Shown here piece by piece: positions 1 through 11,201 of a stretch of DNA of 64,000 nucleotides. Every line of letters begins with the position of its first letter. The first letter of the stretch is position 1. This stretch comes from Orobanche coerulescens (lineage: Eukaryota > Streptophyta > Magnoliopsida > Lamiales > Orobanchaceae). The DNA lies in contig CM065817.1 in assembly GCA_033398695.1 (NCBI GenBank), forward strand, positions 65,460,001-65,524,000. The letters run 5' to 3'. The notes beneath the pieces were generated by a model, which was not told the origin of the DNA, did not search any database, and saw only the letters and a list, made by a program, of their open reading frames with translations. The translations under genes were made by a program, and so were the position numbers.

Positions 1-198
1 GATGAAGGTGTATCTGAAGAAGAACTAGACAAAGAATTTGAAATGGGTAAGTACTTAATTTTATCAAATATTAAAAGTTTACATTGTATAAACAACTGTA
101 TAAATTGTTTTCATCTTTTATTTGGATTTTTTTTAACAGTGTTGGGCAATTTTGAACGTGGTGAAGAGACGACAACGATACCAAGTGGCAGTGCTTAG
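1..198 (+). CDS. 3' end of an unidentified gene, probably a hAT-type transposase (partial)
   Basis: Two coding blocks can be joined. The first is 1-46, with donor GTAAGT at 47. The second is 140-198, with a T-rich acceptor ending AACAG at 138-139, and it ends at TAG 196-198. The joined reading is acidic, starts DEGVSEEELDKEFEM and ends TIPSGSA. I do not recognise a domain in these 34 residues. The assignment to a hAT transposase is inference from the GGGTACCC-rich hAT-style terminus about 400 bases downstream on the same strand. It could instead be the tail of an ordinary host gene. The start lies outside the window. Confidence 0.35.
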   Translation, partial: DEGVSEEELDKEFEMGKYLILSNIKSLHCINNCINCFHLLFGFFLTVLGNFERGEETTTIPSGSA

Positions 199-589
199 AG
201 TTAAGAGTAGATCGAGTGGACCGAATAAAGATGGTGATATCGTCATTTTTGACATTAAGAATGTTATGATTTAATAATTAAGTTGCTTATAGGTTTATGT
301 TGAAAGACTAATGGTTGGTGGGTCTCGTGACATTTTTTTGTTAGGTTGCTTATGGAATTAATTATGGTTTATGTTTGTTTATTAGGTTGCTTATGGAATT
401 ATGGTTTTATGTTTATCGATTGATGGTGTTGGTTTTGTTTTAATATTAAGTTTATGGTTGCATATACATTTTTTGTGATTGACGCATTGTTACGTCTTTT
501 TATTAATTTTTTTTATCAATTGATTGTTATGGTTATTGCAATTTGCGACAAATTTAACCATATCAATGTGTTATAATTTAGATTTGAAC

Positions 590-741
590 TAATGCTCGGG
601 TATTAGGGTATCCTAATACCCGATCGGGATTACCCGCTCGGGTATTTGGGTACCCAATTTTTAATATAGGGTCGGGACAGGGTATCAAAATTTTGAAAAA
701 ATCGGGATCGAGTACCCGACCCGTACCGTTTAGACAGCCTA
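590..741 (+). mobile_element. hAT-like 3' subterminal repeat region and terminus
   Basis: This stretch is dense in short repeats of CGGGTA and its complement TACCCG in both orientations. It ends GACCCGTACCGTTTAGACAGCCTA. That layout matches the 3' ends of plant hAT elements, whose termini typically read as a variant of TAGGGGTGTC followed by CGGGT repeats. The partner end and target duplication are outside the window, so the boundary at 741 is approximate. The 199-589 stretch before it is T-rich 3' untranslated-like DNA with TTAGGTTGCTTATGGAATTA occurring twice. Confidence 0.45.
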
Positions 742-1552
742 CGTATAATATTCCGAATATTCTTAGAATCAACAGATATTTACGTATCGTATCGTGCTTC
801 TGCTCCATCGCTTTGGCGCACCTCATTGGAAGTGATCTTATAGTACAAGAATGCACCTCCAGATTAACCGGTTCATGTTACCCAAGTGAAGTGACATCAC
901 CGCTGATCATAAGATTTGATATACGAAACAACTATCTTCTTAGGCTTGATTTGACTCGCATACAAATATCTCAACCTTAACCCCAAGATAATTTCAGGTC
1001 GACAAACAAGAATCATACTCAACCTTAATTTTCAGAATAATTTGAGGCCGACAATCAAGAATCATCCCCTTTAATTGATGTTGCTGGAAACAAACAATTA
1101 TTCGTACTTTTCCAAATATATCCTTGATGTTGGTGCATAGCAATGTCTATTAAGTGAAGGCATAACTAAAAAAATAAGAGAAATTAAATGCTAACAAGAT
1201 AGAAAGTACTCGACATTTCCCGACAATATAATGTAGAAAGCAAAGCTTATTTTATGGGATATAGGTAGTATTATACAGATCAAATTTATGCATTATGCAA
1301 TATGCCAGGCTTATATCACACTATGAAAATCGATAAACAATGCTTCTTTCCCCATGGACTCAGAAAATAAACTAATAACAATACTAAAAAAGCATGCATC
1401 GGGGAAAATCTGGTACCTAATCAAGCTTGTCACTATAAACAAACCACGTAGTCCTTTTATTTTAGCTTGATTATGATAATACACCACACTAAAATAGCTG
1501 CATACGTAGTAGATGATTTGTTGAATCTTGTTTTCTTGAAGAGATGCTGCTG
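742..1552. other. Intergenic DNA downstream of the asparagine synthetase gene
   Basis: No supported gene. The part next to 1553 should contain the 3' untranslated region and poly(A) site of the minus-strand asparagine synthetase gene; I could not fix the poly(A) site. A partial direct repeat of the phrase CTCAACCTTAA followed by AATAATTTNAGGNCGACAA lies at about 971-1060. Confidence 0.5.
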
Positions 1553-4500
1553 CTAACTTCTGATGGTGAGCTCTGGAGGGCTTACTCCATGGGTGAGTGG
1601 GATAGAGTCTACTATCTTAGTAATCAAACTCCCATTGGGTAAATGGTTCTCATAGGCCGAATCGTGCACACCGATCGCGGCCCGGCCAGAGGGATCCAGG
1701 TTTCTCGACCAAGATGCATCCCATGCCACAGCCGCAGCTGTGCTGCATGCCACACTTGCTCCCCCTGGAACTGTGAGCTTGGCCGAGTTCTATTGCCAAA
1801 CAAAACAATGACAACATCAGTTATATATCGATAGATATATGAATATCGTTCATCTTTTGGTTTGAATTACAAAAACCACCCGTGGAGTTCAGCCTACTAT
1901 ACAAAGGACTTCCTTTCCATGGATGATATTTGTTATTAACTCATAACCTCTTCACATTCCCTGGTTTTGGAGAAAAAAGAAAAACAAAACAAAAAAAAGT
2001 GATACCTGTGGAAAGAATCTCTCAAATATCATCCTATAGTAGTAAGCCTCCTTTGTGGTTGGAGTGTTATGTGGGAAGATATGTGCAGCATTAAGCATCA
2101 TCCTATCTGTCACCTATTGATTGATCATAACAAAGGCTTGAGCTATAAAGAAGTAAGTGTAAGGCTAATTCAGACAGTGCTAAGCAGCGGAAAACAGCGC
2201 ATGATAAAACATTAATTGTTCATATATCATTTGATACGGGGCGAACAAAATGATCCGCCTTCTCAAAGGACACACATATGGAGAATATCAGGCACAATTA
2301 TTCTTTCGTGAGGTTGAAAATAAGACATACATGCAGTTCAGCATGAGCTTTAAGCCCATCAATCCAACTATAGCCGACGCCATCACTGAATTGTTCTTTT
2401 TGCCTATAGAGAATGTGCTGCAGGTAATTTATTTTCGGAGTTATGTTAGAGAAGAGAAATTCATCATCAACAAATGCTACGTGCAGACAAACCCGCAATT
2501 AAACAAACACCTTTGGAAGGTACGGGCGTTCCTCATCGTCGAAGGCCTTCCTTAGAATCCACTTCTCGATTCGCCCTTGGTCAGGTTTGATCTGTCATTT
2601 TTAGAAAAAATAACAAGGTATCGTTAATCAAGATAAGAATACAAATGAGGCTTGAGAACAAAGTAAATAACTATCTATATCTCGTCCAAGAACCGATTAA
2701 CCAAGCTGCACGAAATGTTCGTAAATTACAAAACGAAATAAATTGAATTGAATTAACATGACCAAGTATCAATCATGGCCTTACCATCTTCCATTCGGGG
2801 TCGACGCTCATTGCCACATTCACAAAGTCCTTATCCAGAAAGGGAACTCGAGCTTCTAAACCCCATGCAGAAGTTGCCTTATTTGCTCGCAGACAATCAT
2901 ATTGATGAAGAGCTTTTATCTGCAGATATATGAAAAAGCACCATTAATTATTCTCGACCATAATTAGTTTCACGTGTATAATTTCACAAGGTATATCATC
3001 CTGAGGTAAGGTTGTACCTTGCGACAAGTTTCACGATGAAATTCTTCCTTATTAGGTGCCTTATGGAAGTACAAATAACCACCAAAAACCTCATCAGAGC
3101 CCTCACCGGACATCACCATTTTTACTCCAAGTGATTTGATCTTACGCGATATAAGGAACATAGGTGTGCTTGCTCTGATTGTAGTCACATCATACGTCTC
3201 AACATGATAAATGACATCCTCAATAGCATCAATTCCTTCCTGCAATATAACATTAAAAAGTTTCACGGTAAAAGTCCAAGAAGAAAATGAACAGAAAAAA
3301 AAAACACAAGAACATCGATCGGACAAGACTTAATTGCTCCCACAACAGAAGTAGAAAAAAATTCTAACCTGAACAGTGAAATGAAATTCATGGTGAACAG
3401 TACCCAAATAATCCGCAACCTCTCTTGCAGCTTTAAGATCAGGTGAGCCCTATACACACATGAAAAAAGGGGAGAAATATCTGCTGGTTAGCATTAATTA
3501 AATATATGAAAAGGCTGCTTAAAAGCACTAAAATTATGATAGAACAATGCTACATGTACACTTAATGTGTACACATCTTTATACACACACATCTCATCCA
3601 TTCATTTACTGTGGAACTAAGTTCCACAGTAAATGAACGGATGAGATGCATGTGTGTACAAATAGGTTTACACGTATGTATACATGTAGCATTACACATT
3701 ATGATAACAACTGACCTCAAGACCCACGCAGAATGAGTGAAGTTGCGATCCCCATCGTTTTGCAGCTTTCGTGCCTGCTAAGTAACGAGCAGTAACAGAT
3801 GCAACTAACGACGAATCGAGTCCTCCCGATAGAAGAACTCCAAATGGTACATCGGTCATAAGCCTTTTAATAACAGCCTGCAGTTGATTCATTTTTTCAA
3901 TTGAGGGAATAGTCGATTTTCATATATTGTTTGTTATAATAGTATTAGTTTGCAAGGTCTCTCACTTGTTCAAAGGCATGCCTCAGGATTAAGGGATCAT
4001 AAGGAGTTGAAGGAATAGCCTCAGAAAACCATGGGGGGTTGTACCATCTTCTAAAACCTCCATTCTTGCTCGAGTATATGTGTCCCGGTGGGAACACTTC
4101 AAAATGCTCACATTCATCATGTAACCCCTTTAGCTCCGACGATATCCAAACAGAGCCTAAACCAAGAAAATTGATCTGTTAACTTTATTTTTTTTCTTAC
4201 TTTTTGCTTTTTTATTTACTTTTCGTTCCAAATATACAAAGATGACTGAGAAGTAGAGTACCATCCAGTCCCCAACCAATATAAAGAGAAGTTATCCCGA
4301 TGGCATCTCGAGACACAATAAAGCTGTTATCACGAGAATCCAGCAGCACAAATGAAAACATTCCATCCAGCATATCCACAAAATTTTCTCCAAACTCTTC
4401 GTACTGAAAAACAAGAAAAGAGAACTAACATCAATTGTAAATAAAAGAGGAACAAGATTAACTGAATGCATATAATGTCATCACTTCACCCTCTTTTGCG

Positions 4501-7500
4501 TTTGTTGGTTAAGTATTTTGACAAAAACAACTAGATAACTACTCACGAGATGCGCAATGACATCGCAATCACTTCCGGTGCGGAACTTGTGACTCGGCAA
4601 AAGCTTGCGAAGTTCCTCATGGTTGTAGATTTCTCCATTTACCTATAACAATACATACATTGAGAAAGCATTTTAACACCCAAAAAAAAGAGAAGGGGCG
4701 AAAAAAGGCCGGAAAGAGCAATAAGGACGTACAGTAACTACAATCTTTTTGTCTTCATTGAAGAGAGGTTGGTCCCCTGAGGCCGGATCAACAATTGCTA
4801 GCCTCTGGTGTGCCAAATAACAATCTCCATGATGATATATTCCACTCCAATCAGGACCACGATGCTTCAATCTATGTCAATAGACAACCCTCTAGTTGAA
4901 TTAATTTCATCATCCATCACTTATGAAAAGGCCACACATGGCCGAATCTAAAACAACCAAAAGCTTGTAATTTCCTTCAAATCGCATTTTCGTATTAATA
5001 TGCCTCAGTCTGATTTTCTGGTGAGTGGGATTCGAAAATAATTTTCAAAATGTGGTGGCGTTCTCCTGTCTCACAATATATCCAACCTCTTGAAGTCCAC
5101 AATCTAAATAAACATACCTTAAAGCCAACATTGTCTACTCTTTTAAAAGTGTTGCTTGTTCCACTTATGAAATAACTTTTTTACATACTTTTACATAGTT
5201 GTTAAATTTAAAAATGAGCATTATAATTGGAATTTACGTCTGAGTGGATAATCATGGGGTATTTATTTTCTCAAATCTAAAATCGGATGAGTGAGAACAA
5301 GCAACACTTTAAGAAGTTATACAAAGTAAGGGCTGTTTACTTTTTTTCCATTAATACCTGAATGGATTAAGTTGTCTGAGTGGATTAATCTGTCTGATTT
5401 GAAAAAATATCCTGTTGTTTCTTTCTTTTCTGAATGAACTATCTGAATGACAGAAATGACCATTTTACCCCTCAATATGAATTAAGTCCATTTTGATAAA
5501 GGACGGATTGAGCATTTTAGTTTATATAATCAATTTAAATTATATGACATAATATTTATTTTAGTTTATATTATAATATATATTCATAAATCATATTATA
5601 ATTTTCAGGTATATTTAAATAATCAGATAATATTTTATAAATAAATTAAGTTATATTTTATATATATAGTTATATTAATTTTTTAATAGTCAATATAAAA
5701 AATCAATTTAAATAATATAACATAATATATATTTTAATTTATATTATAATATATATTCATAAATTATATTATAATTTTCAGATATATTTAAATAATCAGA
5801 CAATATTTTTATAAATTCATTAAGTTATATTTTAATATATATACTTATATTAATTTTTTAATAGTCAATAAAAAAATCAATTTAAATAATATAACATAAT
5901 ATATATTTTAATTTATATTATAATATATATTCATAAATTATATTATAATTTTCAGATATATTTAAATAATTAGACAATATTTTTATAAATATATTAAGTT
6001 ATACTTTAATATATAGTTATATTTTTTTTTAATAGTCAATATAAAAAAATCAATTTATATAATATACCATAATATATATTTTAATTTATATTATAATATA
6101 TATTCATAAATCATATTATAATTTTTAGGTATATGTAAATAATCGGACAATATTTTTATAAATATATTAAGTTATATTTTATTATATATAGTTATATTAA
6201 TTTTTTAATAGTCAATATAAAAAAACAATTTATATAATATAAAATAATATATATTTTAATTTATATTATAATATATATATTCATAAATAATATTATAATT
6301 TTTAGGTATATTTAAATAATCAGACAATGTTTTTATAAATATATTAAGTTATATTTTAATATATATATATAGTTATATTAATTTTTTTATCAATAAATAG
6401 CTTATATTTTATGAATTTTAAATGTATAATATTAATATATATTTTAAATTTATACTATATATACTCAATTATAATTAAGATTATATGATAATTTATACTA
6501 TATATACTCAATTTTTTTATTATTAAAGAGGGTAATTTTTGGATATTGGGGAAGTATTTCTGTCTTAATGGTAAGGACACCCCAAAAGTTGCTTAATGAA
6601 AAAGACATTATTAAGATCATTAAGTAGAAAGTAAACAACAAAATATAGCTAAGCTGATTAAGCATTAAGCTGATTAAGTAAAAAATAAACAAGTCCTAAG
6701 TAAAAAATACTTCATACATGGAACAAGCAATACTTTAAAACAATGTTTGAAAAGACAAAGGCGCAAGCCTATGCATTCGGCTGCCAAAAAGTGAGGTGTA
6801 AGCCTCGAGGCGCCGAGGCGTAAGCACTGCGTGCTTTTTTTTTAAGTATAGACTAACACCTAAAATCCCATTGTTTCCAATGAAGTCAAAGACTCCTTAT
6901 TCTTTGGTTCTGGATTATAATGGAATAAAACAAAATGACTCACTAAACGGGCTGCACTTCTTTTTCTCATGAAGTACTAGTCATTCCATGCAATTCTCGA
7001 TGCAATTTTTATTTTGCATCATCCGGAAACAGCCTCTCTGTAGGAGTAAGGCTGCGTACATCTGATCCCCCCTTACCCCGCTTTTTGCGAGAGCCGTTGT
7101 GACATTGGGGTAATGTTGTTGTATAGACTAACACCTAAATAATAATGCCTTAATCAAATGAGCTTCAAATAAGTAATAATACAACTTAAGCAACATATAT
7201 AAAGTTTAAAAACATAAATTCAATCAAAACAAAATAAAATAACATATGTTTAAGGATACAAGTTTTAGTTTCATATGTTTTTTCCTTCTGGTCTGGATAA
7301 CTTATCCTATTTATTGAAGTTTCTTTTTATTGCTGAAAACGGTCAGGAGAAGGAAAACAGCGGGGGGGTTTCGTTCTTAGGGTTTCTGTCTTGGTCTAAC
7401 AGGTCGGCCCCTTGTTTCCTTTTTTTTCTTCCTTCCTGGAAACGACGTCGTTTCCAGGCCCAGCTTTATAAAAAAAAAGCACAAAAACCGTGCGCCCCGT

Positions 7501-9168
7501 GCAGAAGGTGCTAAAGGCGCACGTTGTGCCTTAAAAGCGTGTGGCCCGTACAAAAGGCGCACGCCTTTCCTTCTTTCCGCAGGTCGCCAAACGCATCCGA
7601 GGCGCGGCTCAAGGCGTGCGGAGCGGCGCTTTTTCAAACATTGCTTTAAAAGAGTGGATTTTAATATAGCAGCCCGGTTATTTTTTCCCGAGGGGTTGGT
7701 GGTGTTTAACGCACAGGATTCCATCCATTTAAATCACCAGAGTAAGTAAATTAGATAAATTAACACAATAAAATGCATAAACTAACACAATAAAATGCAT
7801 AAACTGTAGGTTGTTGCTTTAAGATGTGAAAATTGGACAATGATAGGGATGTTAAACGGGCTAGCCCTAGCGGGCTTCGGGTTAAATGGTCCGGGTCAAA
7901 AAAGCCCGAATTTAAACGGGCTAGGAAATATCGGCCCTAGCCCTAACCCTAACGGGCTTCGGGCTAAACGGGATAAATATTTAAAAAATTTATTTTTTAG
8001 TTTTTTATAAGTCATAAACCAAAAAAATAAAAATAACAATATATTTTATATATATAGTAACAAATATACTATAATAAATATAACAAAAAATATACTTTTA
8101 TATATATATATATATATTCACTATATTAACAAATAGTGTAATAATATATATTAGTATATATAATATTAATATATGTTATATAAATATAGTATTACTGTAA
8201 GTTGAATTATATATATATATATATATATAGGGTTTCGGGCTAATCCTAGCGGGCTTCGGGCTAAACGGTCCGGGTCAAAAAAACCCGGATTTAAATGGGC
8301 TACGAAATATCGGTTCTAACCCGGTTTTTTGGCGGGTTAAACGAGTCAGCCCGCCGGGCCCGATCCCGATTAACATCTCTAGACAATGATATCAGGTTCT
8401 ATCCATTTAAGCCGTTAAAATATGCGGATTGAACAACTTAACACAATGAAGTATGTAAACTATATATGATGGCTTCAAGATATGAATATTCGACAATACT
8501 CCCTCTGGTCCCTATTTATAAGTCCCTTTTTACAAGGTTGAAAAGGTCAAAATTTCAAGTCCCTTTAGCTGGTTTTCTATAATTATTCAAGAACATTTTC
8601 AAAAACACACTTTATTTTAATTCCAAAGAAAAAAAAAATATGATGGTTCATATTCCTAAAACATACATTTATTCTTTCTCTCTCTCCATAAATATTTTGC
8701 CTATATATTTATATATAGGGGGGGGGGGGCAAATTAAGAAAATATTATTTTTAATACACCTTTTATATGTTTGAAAAACTTATCTTAGTCTGAATTAATT
8801 AAAAATGACCCGTTGTTTTAAGGTAGTATGTTTTTTTGGATTGTCGCCGCCGCTGGGATAAGTCACTGATTTTTTTTTTTTTTTTTACATCTCAGAGACA
8901 ATTCCAGGGACAAGTCACTGATGCCACCCCAAAACCTCACGAGTTTTTCTTTAATCAACATCAGCCCACAAGTTGAAAAATGAAGGAAAAGTCATATGAT
9001 TTTTAATCATGGTTTGAAATTAGAAAGAAAAAAAAATGGACGTAAAAAGCCGAATCAAGTAATACAGAAGGAGATGAATTAAAGTCACCTGCGAGAAAGC
9101 TCGAGAACGCGAACCCTCTTGGCCTGAGAATCATCTGAACAACCCAAAACCGCTAATATTCCACACAT
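1553..9168 (-). CDS. ASN1: Asparagine synthetase (glutamine-hydrolysing), class I plant type, 13 exons, intact
   Basis: The enzyme makes asparagine and glutamate from aspartate, glutamine and ATP in the cytosol, and is central to plant nitrogen transport. Coding exons, 5' to 3' on the minus strand: 9168-9089, 4871-4733, 4642-4547, 4403-4262, 4156-3966, 3877-3716, 3449-3369, 3239-3018, 2919-2785, 2591-2511, 2417-2331, 2113-2006, 1789-1553. Every junction is GT/AG and phases agree, giving 586 residues, against about 585-590 for the plant family. The protein begins [13 protein letters not shown], where Cys2 is the glutaminase nucleophile, followed by [11 protein letters not shown]. The ATP pyrophosphatase loop SGGLDSS lies at residues 233-239 and SGEGSDE at 341-347. 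No stop or frameshift was found. The sequence reads closest to class I (ASN1/pea AS1-like) proteins; the exact paralogue is uncertain. Intron 1 is 4.2 kb and full of transposons. Confidence 0.96.
3546..3693. mobile_element. Fold-back MITE in asparagine synthetase intron 6
   Basis: The 148-bp unit starts AATGCTACATGTACAC and ends in the near-perfect inverse GTATACATGTAGCATT. Its centre is a long palindrome: CATCTCATCC and ATTTACTGTGGAACT are mirrored after an AAG loop. The whole unit would fold into one hairpin. I saw no convincing target duplication. It lies wholly inside intron 6 and does not disturb the splice sites. Family not identified. Confidence 0.65.
5330..6696. mobile_element. Inner non-autonomous element carrying the 174-bp array
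   Basis: The left end reads GGGCTGTTTACTTTTT and the right end reads AAAAATAAACAAGTCC, which is its imperfect inverse. Subterminal copies of GGATTAAG and CTGATTAAG face each other (5370-5400 and 6630-6680). These features fit a non-autonomous hAT-like element. I could not define a clean 8-bp target duplication; short AGTAA-type matches flank both ends. No coding capacity is visible. The central 0.9 kb is AT-rich tandem repeat. Confidence 0.45.
5531..6395. repeat. AT-rich tandem array, about five copies of a 174-bp unit
   Basis: Each unit begins near CAATTTAAATAATATAACAT and contains TATATTCATAAATCATATTATAATTTTCAGGTAT in variant forms. Unit starts are at 5531, 5704, 5878, 6051 and 6226, so the spacings are 173, 174, 173 and 175. 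The last unit degrades near 6395. The array lies in intron 1 of the asparagine synthetase gene. Confidence 0.85.
6741..7643. mobile_element. Non-autonomous hAT element, 903 bp, with exact 8-bp target duplication
   Basis: The left terminus CAATGTTTGAAAAG and the right terminus TTTTTCAAACATTG are inverse repeats. CTTTAAAA is duplicated exactly at 6733-6740 and 7644-7651, the 8-bp size expected of hAT insertion. The subterminal regions are rich in AAGGCGCAAGCC, GGCGCACGCC and similar GC-rich short repeats in both orientations. There is no transposase; short open frames on both strands reflect GC-rich repeats. It interrupts the right inverted repeat of the older element around it. Confidence 0.85.
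7844..8381. mobile_element. Non-autonomous hAT element, 538 bp, with exact 8-bp target duplication
   Basis: The element starts TAGGGATGTTAAACGGGC and ends CCCGATTAACATCTCTA, which are imperfect inverse repeats. GACAATGA flanks it exactly at 7836-7843 and 8382-8389. Inside, a block with CCTAGCGGGCTTCGGG, GGTCCGGGTCAAAAAA and GAAATATCGG occurs twice in direct orientation (about 7869-7935 and 8240-8310), separated by about 250 bases of TA-rich DNA. There is no coding capacity. Confidence 0.9.
8498..8828. mobile_element. Probable Stowaway-like MITE, decayed
   Basis: The left end TACTCCCTCTGGTCCCTATT resembles the TACTCCCTCCGTCCC terminus of plant Stowaway (Tc1/mariner) MITEs. A related but eroded end lies near GACCCGTTGTTTTAAGGTAGTA at 8807-8828. 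An 11-base G run at about 8718-8729 and TA-rich DNA lie inside. The right end is weak, so the boundary is uncertain. Confidence 0.5.
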
Positions 9169-9231
9169 GGTAATAGATGCGCCAGATAATTAATTCTTCC
9201 CAAAAAAAAAAAATACTAATAGCAGTGAAAA

Positions 9232-9256
9232 TGTGTGTGTGTGTGTGTGTGTGTGT
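9232..9256. repeat. (TG)n microsatellite in the asparagine synthetase 5' leader
   Basis: About twelve TG units on the plus strand, which is (CA)n in the transcript. It sits between the predicted transcription start (about 9360) and the start codon at 9168. Its length is likely to vary between individuals. Confidence 0.9.
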
Positions 9257-9387
9257 TGGAAGGAATGAGGAGGAATAGCAAAATGTGGGGGCAATGTTGG
9301 ATGGAGAAGCAACACGTTACTCTTTTTCACTTAGAACAGAGAAGTTGTTGTCGTCTGTGTGCGCACCGCTGAATGGCTCAGCTTACG

Positions 9388-9395
9388 TATTTATA
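9388..9395 (-). promoter_or_regulatory. TATA box of the asparagine synthetase gene
   Basis: Read on the minus strand, CCTATAAATACG contains TATAAATA about 220 bases before the start codon. A start site about 30 bases downstream would give a leader of roughly 190 bases. No competing TATA motif is closer to the gene. Experimental start sites are not available here. Confidence 0.7.
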
Positions 9396-9399
9396 GGAT

Positions 9400-10240
9400 G
9401 ACAACTGGGTGGCTTTCTTTGGTCCCAAAGGAAACAAAATACAATTAATTGCATTTGATTGATTGGAAATGTCATGAATAATTATTCTACTGTGAGTCGG
9501 CGACGTCTGGCCACATATATAAATACTATTAAATTGAAAAGTCAAAAGTTTCAATTTGCGTGGATAAAATTCTATCCTCGTGGATTTATATAGGCGCCAC
9601 ATTAGTGAATGCACCAGTGGAGTGGATGGATAAGGTTTTACTATCATGCGATTGATAGACTGAAAAGATTTTTGCCGGATTCGGTAATGCGAATCTATAA
9701 TTCTAACGAGAAAAACGAGAGAGGAACAGCCAAACGGGTAACGGTTAGATTTAATTCTAAATTCAGGTTAAAATTGAGTCCCAAACGGAAAAGTAGCTAC
9801 TTAAAAAAGTAATAATAAATTAAGAGAAGTACTTTAGAAAGGTGCTTACCAAGTTAAGAATGAAACTGTATATAATCAAAAACAATATATTACTATTATA
9901 ACAATGGCATTCCTATTATAACAATGTCTTAAGTTTTACCCAATTTTAGTTGCACCTGTAGTCTTTACAAGTTGATCAACTAAAGGTTATTTTTGGTTTA
10001 ATTCATTATTATAAATTATTCATATTAACTCTAAATCTTATTTCATTTTTTCAGTAAAGTTCTAACTCAATTGTGGTAAAGGATTTTTATAATTGACACA
10101 GAGAATTATTCTTTAACCATGAACATATTACTTGTCAAAAATTTAATTGTATAAAATATAATAATATAAAAATGACAATTTGGACAAGTAAAACCATGAA
10201 CCTATTTACGGGCCGAAAATTTGAATTGAACAAAAATAGG
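9400..10240. other. Upstream region of the asparagine synthetase gene; no other gene seen
   Basis: AT-rich DNA. Nitrogen, sugar or light control elements of the asparagine synthetase promoter would be expected in the first few hundred bases, but I did not recognise a specific motif with confidence. Open frames here are short and lack coding character. Confidence 0.5.
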
Positions 10241-10700
10241 CTTAATTGCAATTTTCGTCATGTGAGTTGTCTCATGTGCAGTTTTAGTCATTTATTTTAA
10301 CATCGTGCAATTTGCGTCTGTTACTTGGATAAGAGTGCAATTTTGGTCCTCCGACGCAGTAATCTTCACGTGCCGGACACATGACTGAAAATATGTCAAT
10401 TTTCCCTCCAAATGTCAGGTGCAAGGCACGGGAGATGCTTAAAAAAAGAAACAAAAAGCGTTTCACGTTTTTGAGTTTTTTCAATATACGTATATTTCCA
10501 GAAACAAAAAGAGATCCTCCCAATACATTGAACCCGCTGAAGAACTCTAATTCTCCAGAAATCACTCTTTCAATCTCTAATCTCCGACACGAAATAGCGA
10601 TTGAAGGGCTTAATTTAGCTAAAGTTAGCAGAAATGGTGATGATTCCGGCACAAAGGAACACTTGCCCCCCGACATACCGTAAGCAATCCCACTCATTTT
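10240..10700. repeat. MULE-like terminal or 5' leader sequence
   Basis: The stretch GGCTTAATTGCAATTTTCGT followed by repeated GTGCAATTT-type phrases and GGTCCTCCG resembles a dispersed plant repeat type often seen at Mutator-like element ends. It precedes the MULE transposase relic that begins near 10881 on the plus strand. The matching opposite terminus was not found, so this is tentative. Confidence 0.35.
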
Positions 10701-10880
10701 TGTTCTAAATTTGATCGAGCAAATTTCCAGTATGTTTAAGCTTAAGTTTGTTGCTCTTGGTTGTTAGAACTAAGGTTTCAATTGATATTGTGTTGAATAT
10801 GTGTGTATTTCCGGTATGTTTAAGTTGAAATGGGGATTATGTAATAATGTGCATTGTGAATGAAGTTGTAACATATTCTT

Positions 10881-11201
10881 TCTTATTTTCCATGTTAACA
10901 GATCCTGCTAGTGAATGTCTGTCACTGAATTTATATTATAGGGGTGAATTTGTACATAGATTGGATTCAAGATATGTAGGGGAAATATATTTTAGCTTGA
11001 TTATGTTGAACCCGTATTTGCTTGTGTTGATGGATTAAAACATCTATTTAAAGAGGTTGGCCTGAAAGATGTGAAGGGCAGTTACTTTTTAGATGCAAGT
11101 TTTATTCTATTTCACAGTTATGAGATTGTTAACTTAGTGTTTAGAATTTGTTTTGAGAGGTGGTAGGCAGATGAATGTGTATGCTGATTGCAGCATGAAC
11201 C
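10881..11201 (+). pseudogene. MULE transposase relic, N-terminal plant MuDR-type domain
   Basis: After an acceptor-like CATGTTAACAG the reading SLNLYYRGEFVH and RYVGEIYF resembles the start of the plant MuDR N-terminal domain, typically HHGGxF followed by YVGG. A frame change then gives DYVEPVFACVDGLKHLFKEV and finally RQMNVYADCSMNL, the pattern that closes this domain. The relic stops exactly at the left end of a gypsy element (11202) and resumes at 20863. Family identity is inferred from these patterns. Confidence 0.55.

Larger units (their letters stand above)
5134..7658. mobile_element. Outer inverted-repeat element in asparagine synthetase intron 1, itself interrupted
   Basis: The left end (5134-5190) contains TTAAAAGTGTTGCTTGTTCC followed by TATGAAATAACTTTTTTAC. 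An inverse copy lies at 6699-6740 and resumes at 7652-7658, split by the hAT element at 6741-7643. A third inverted piece with GAACAAGCAACACTT lies at 5297-5311. The structure reads as a MITE with long terminal inverted repeats, into which other elements landed. The target duplication is not clear, so the exact ends are approximate. Confidence 0.5.

Noticed and set aside
7275..7724. Overlapping frames in the hAT element at 6741-7643
   Set aside because: Antiparallel readings of GC-rich subterminal repeats; the element has clear ends and no transposase.
10381..10683. 100-codon plus-strand frame upstream of the MULE relic
   Set aside because: No recognisable domain and an overlapping longer antisense frame; more likely the MULE leader.
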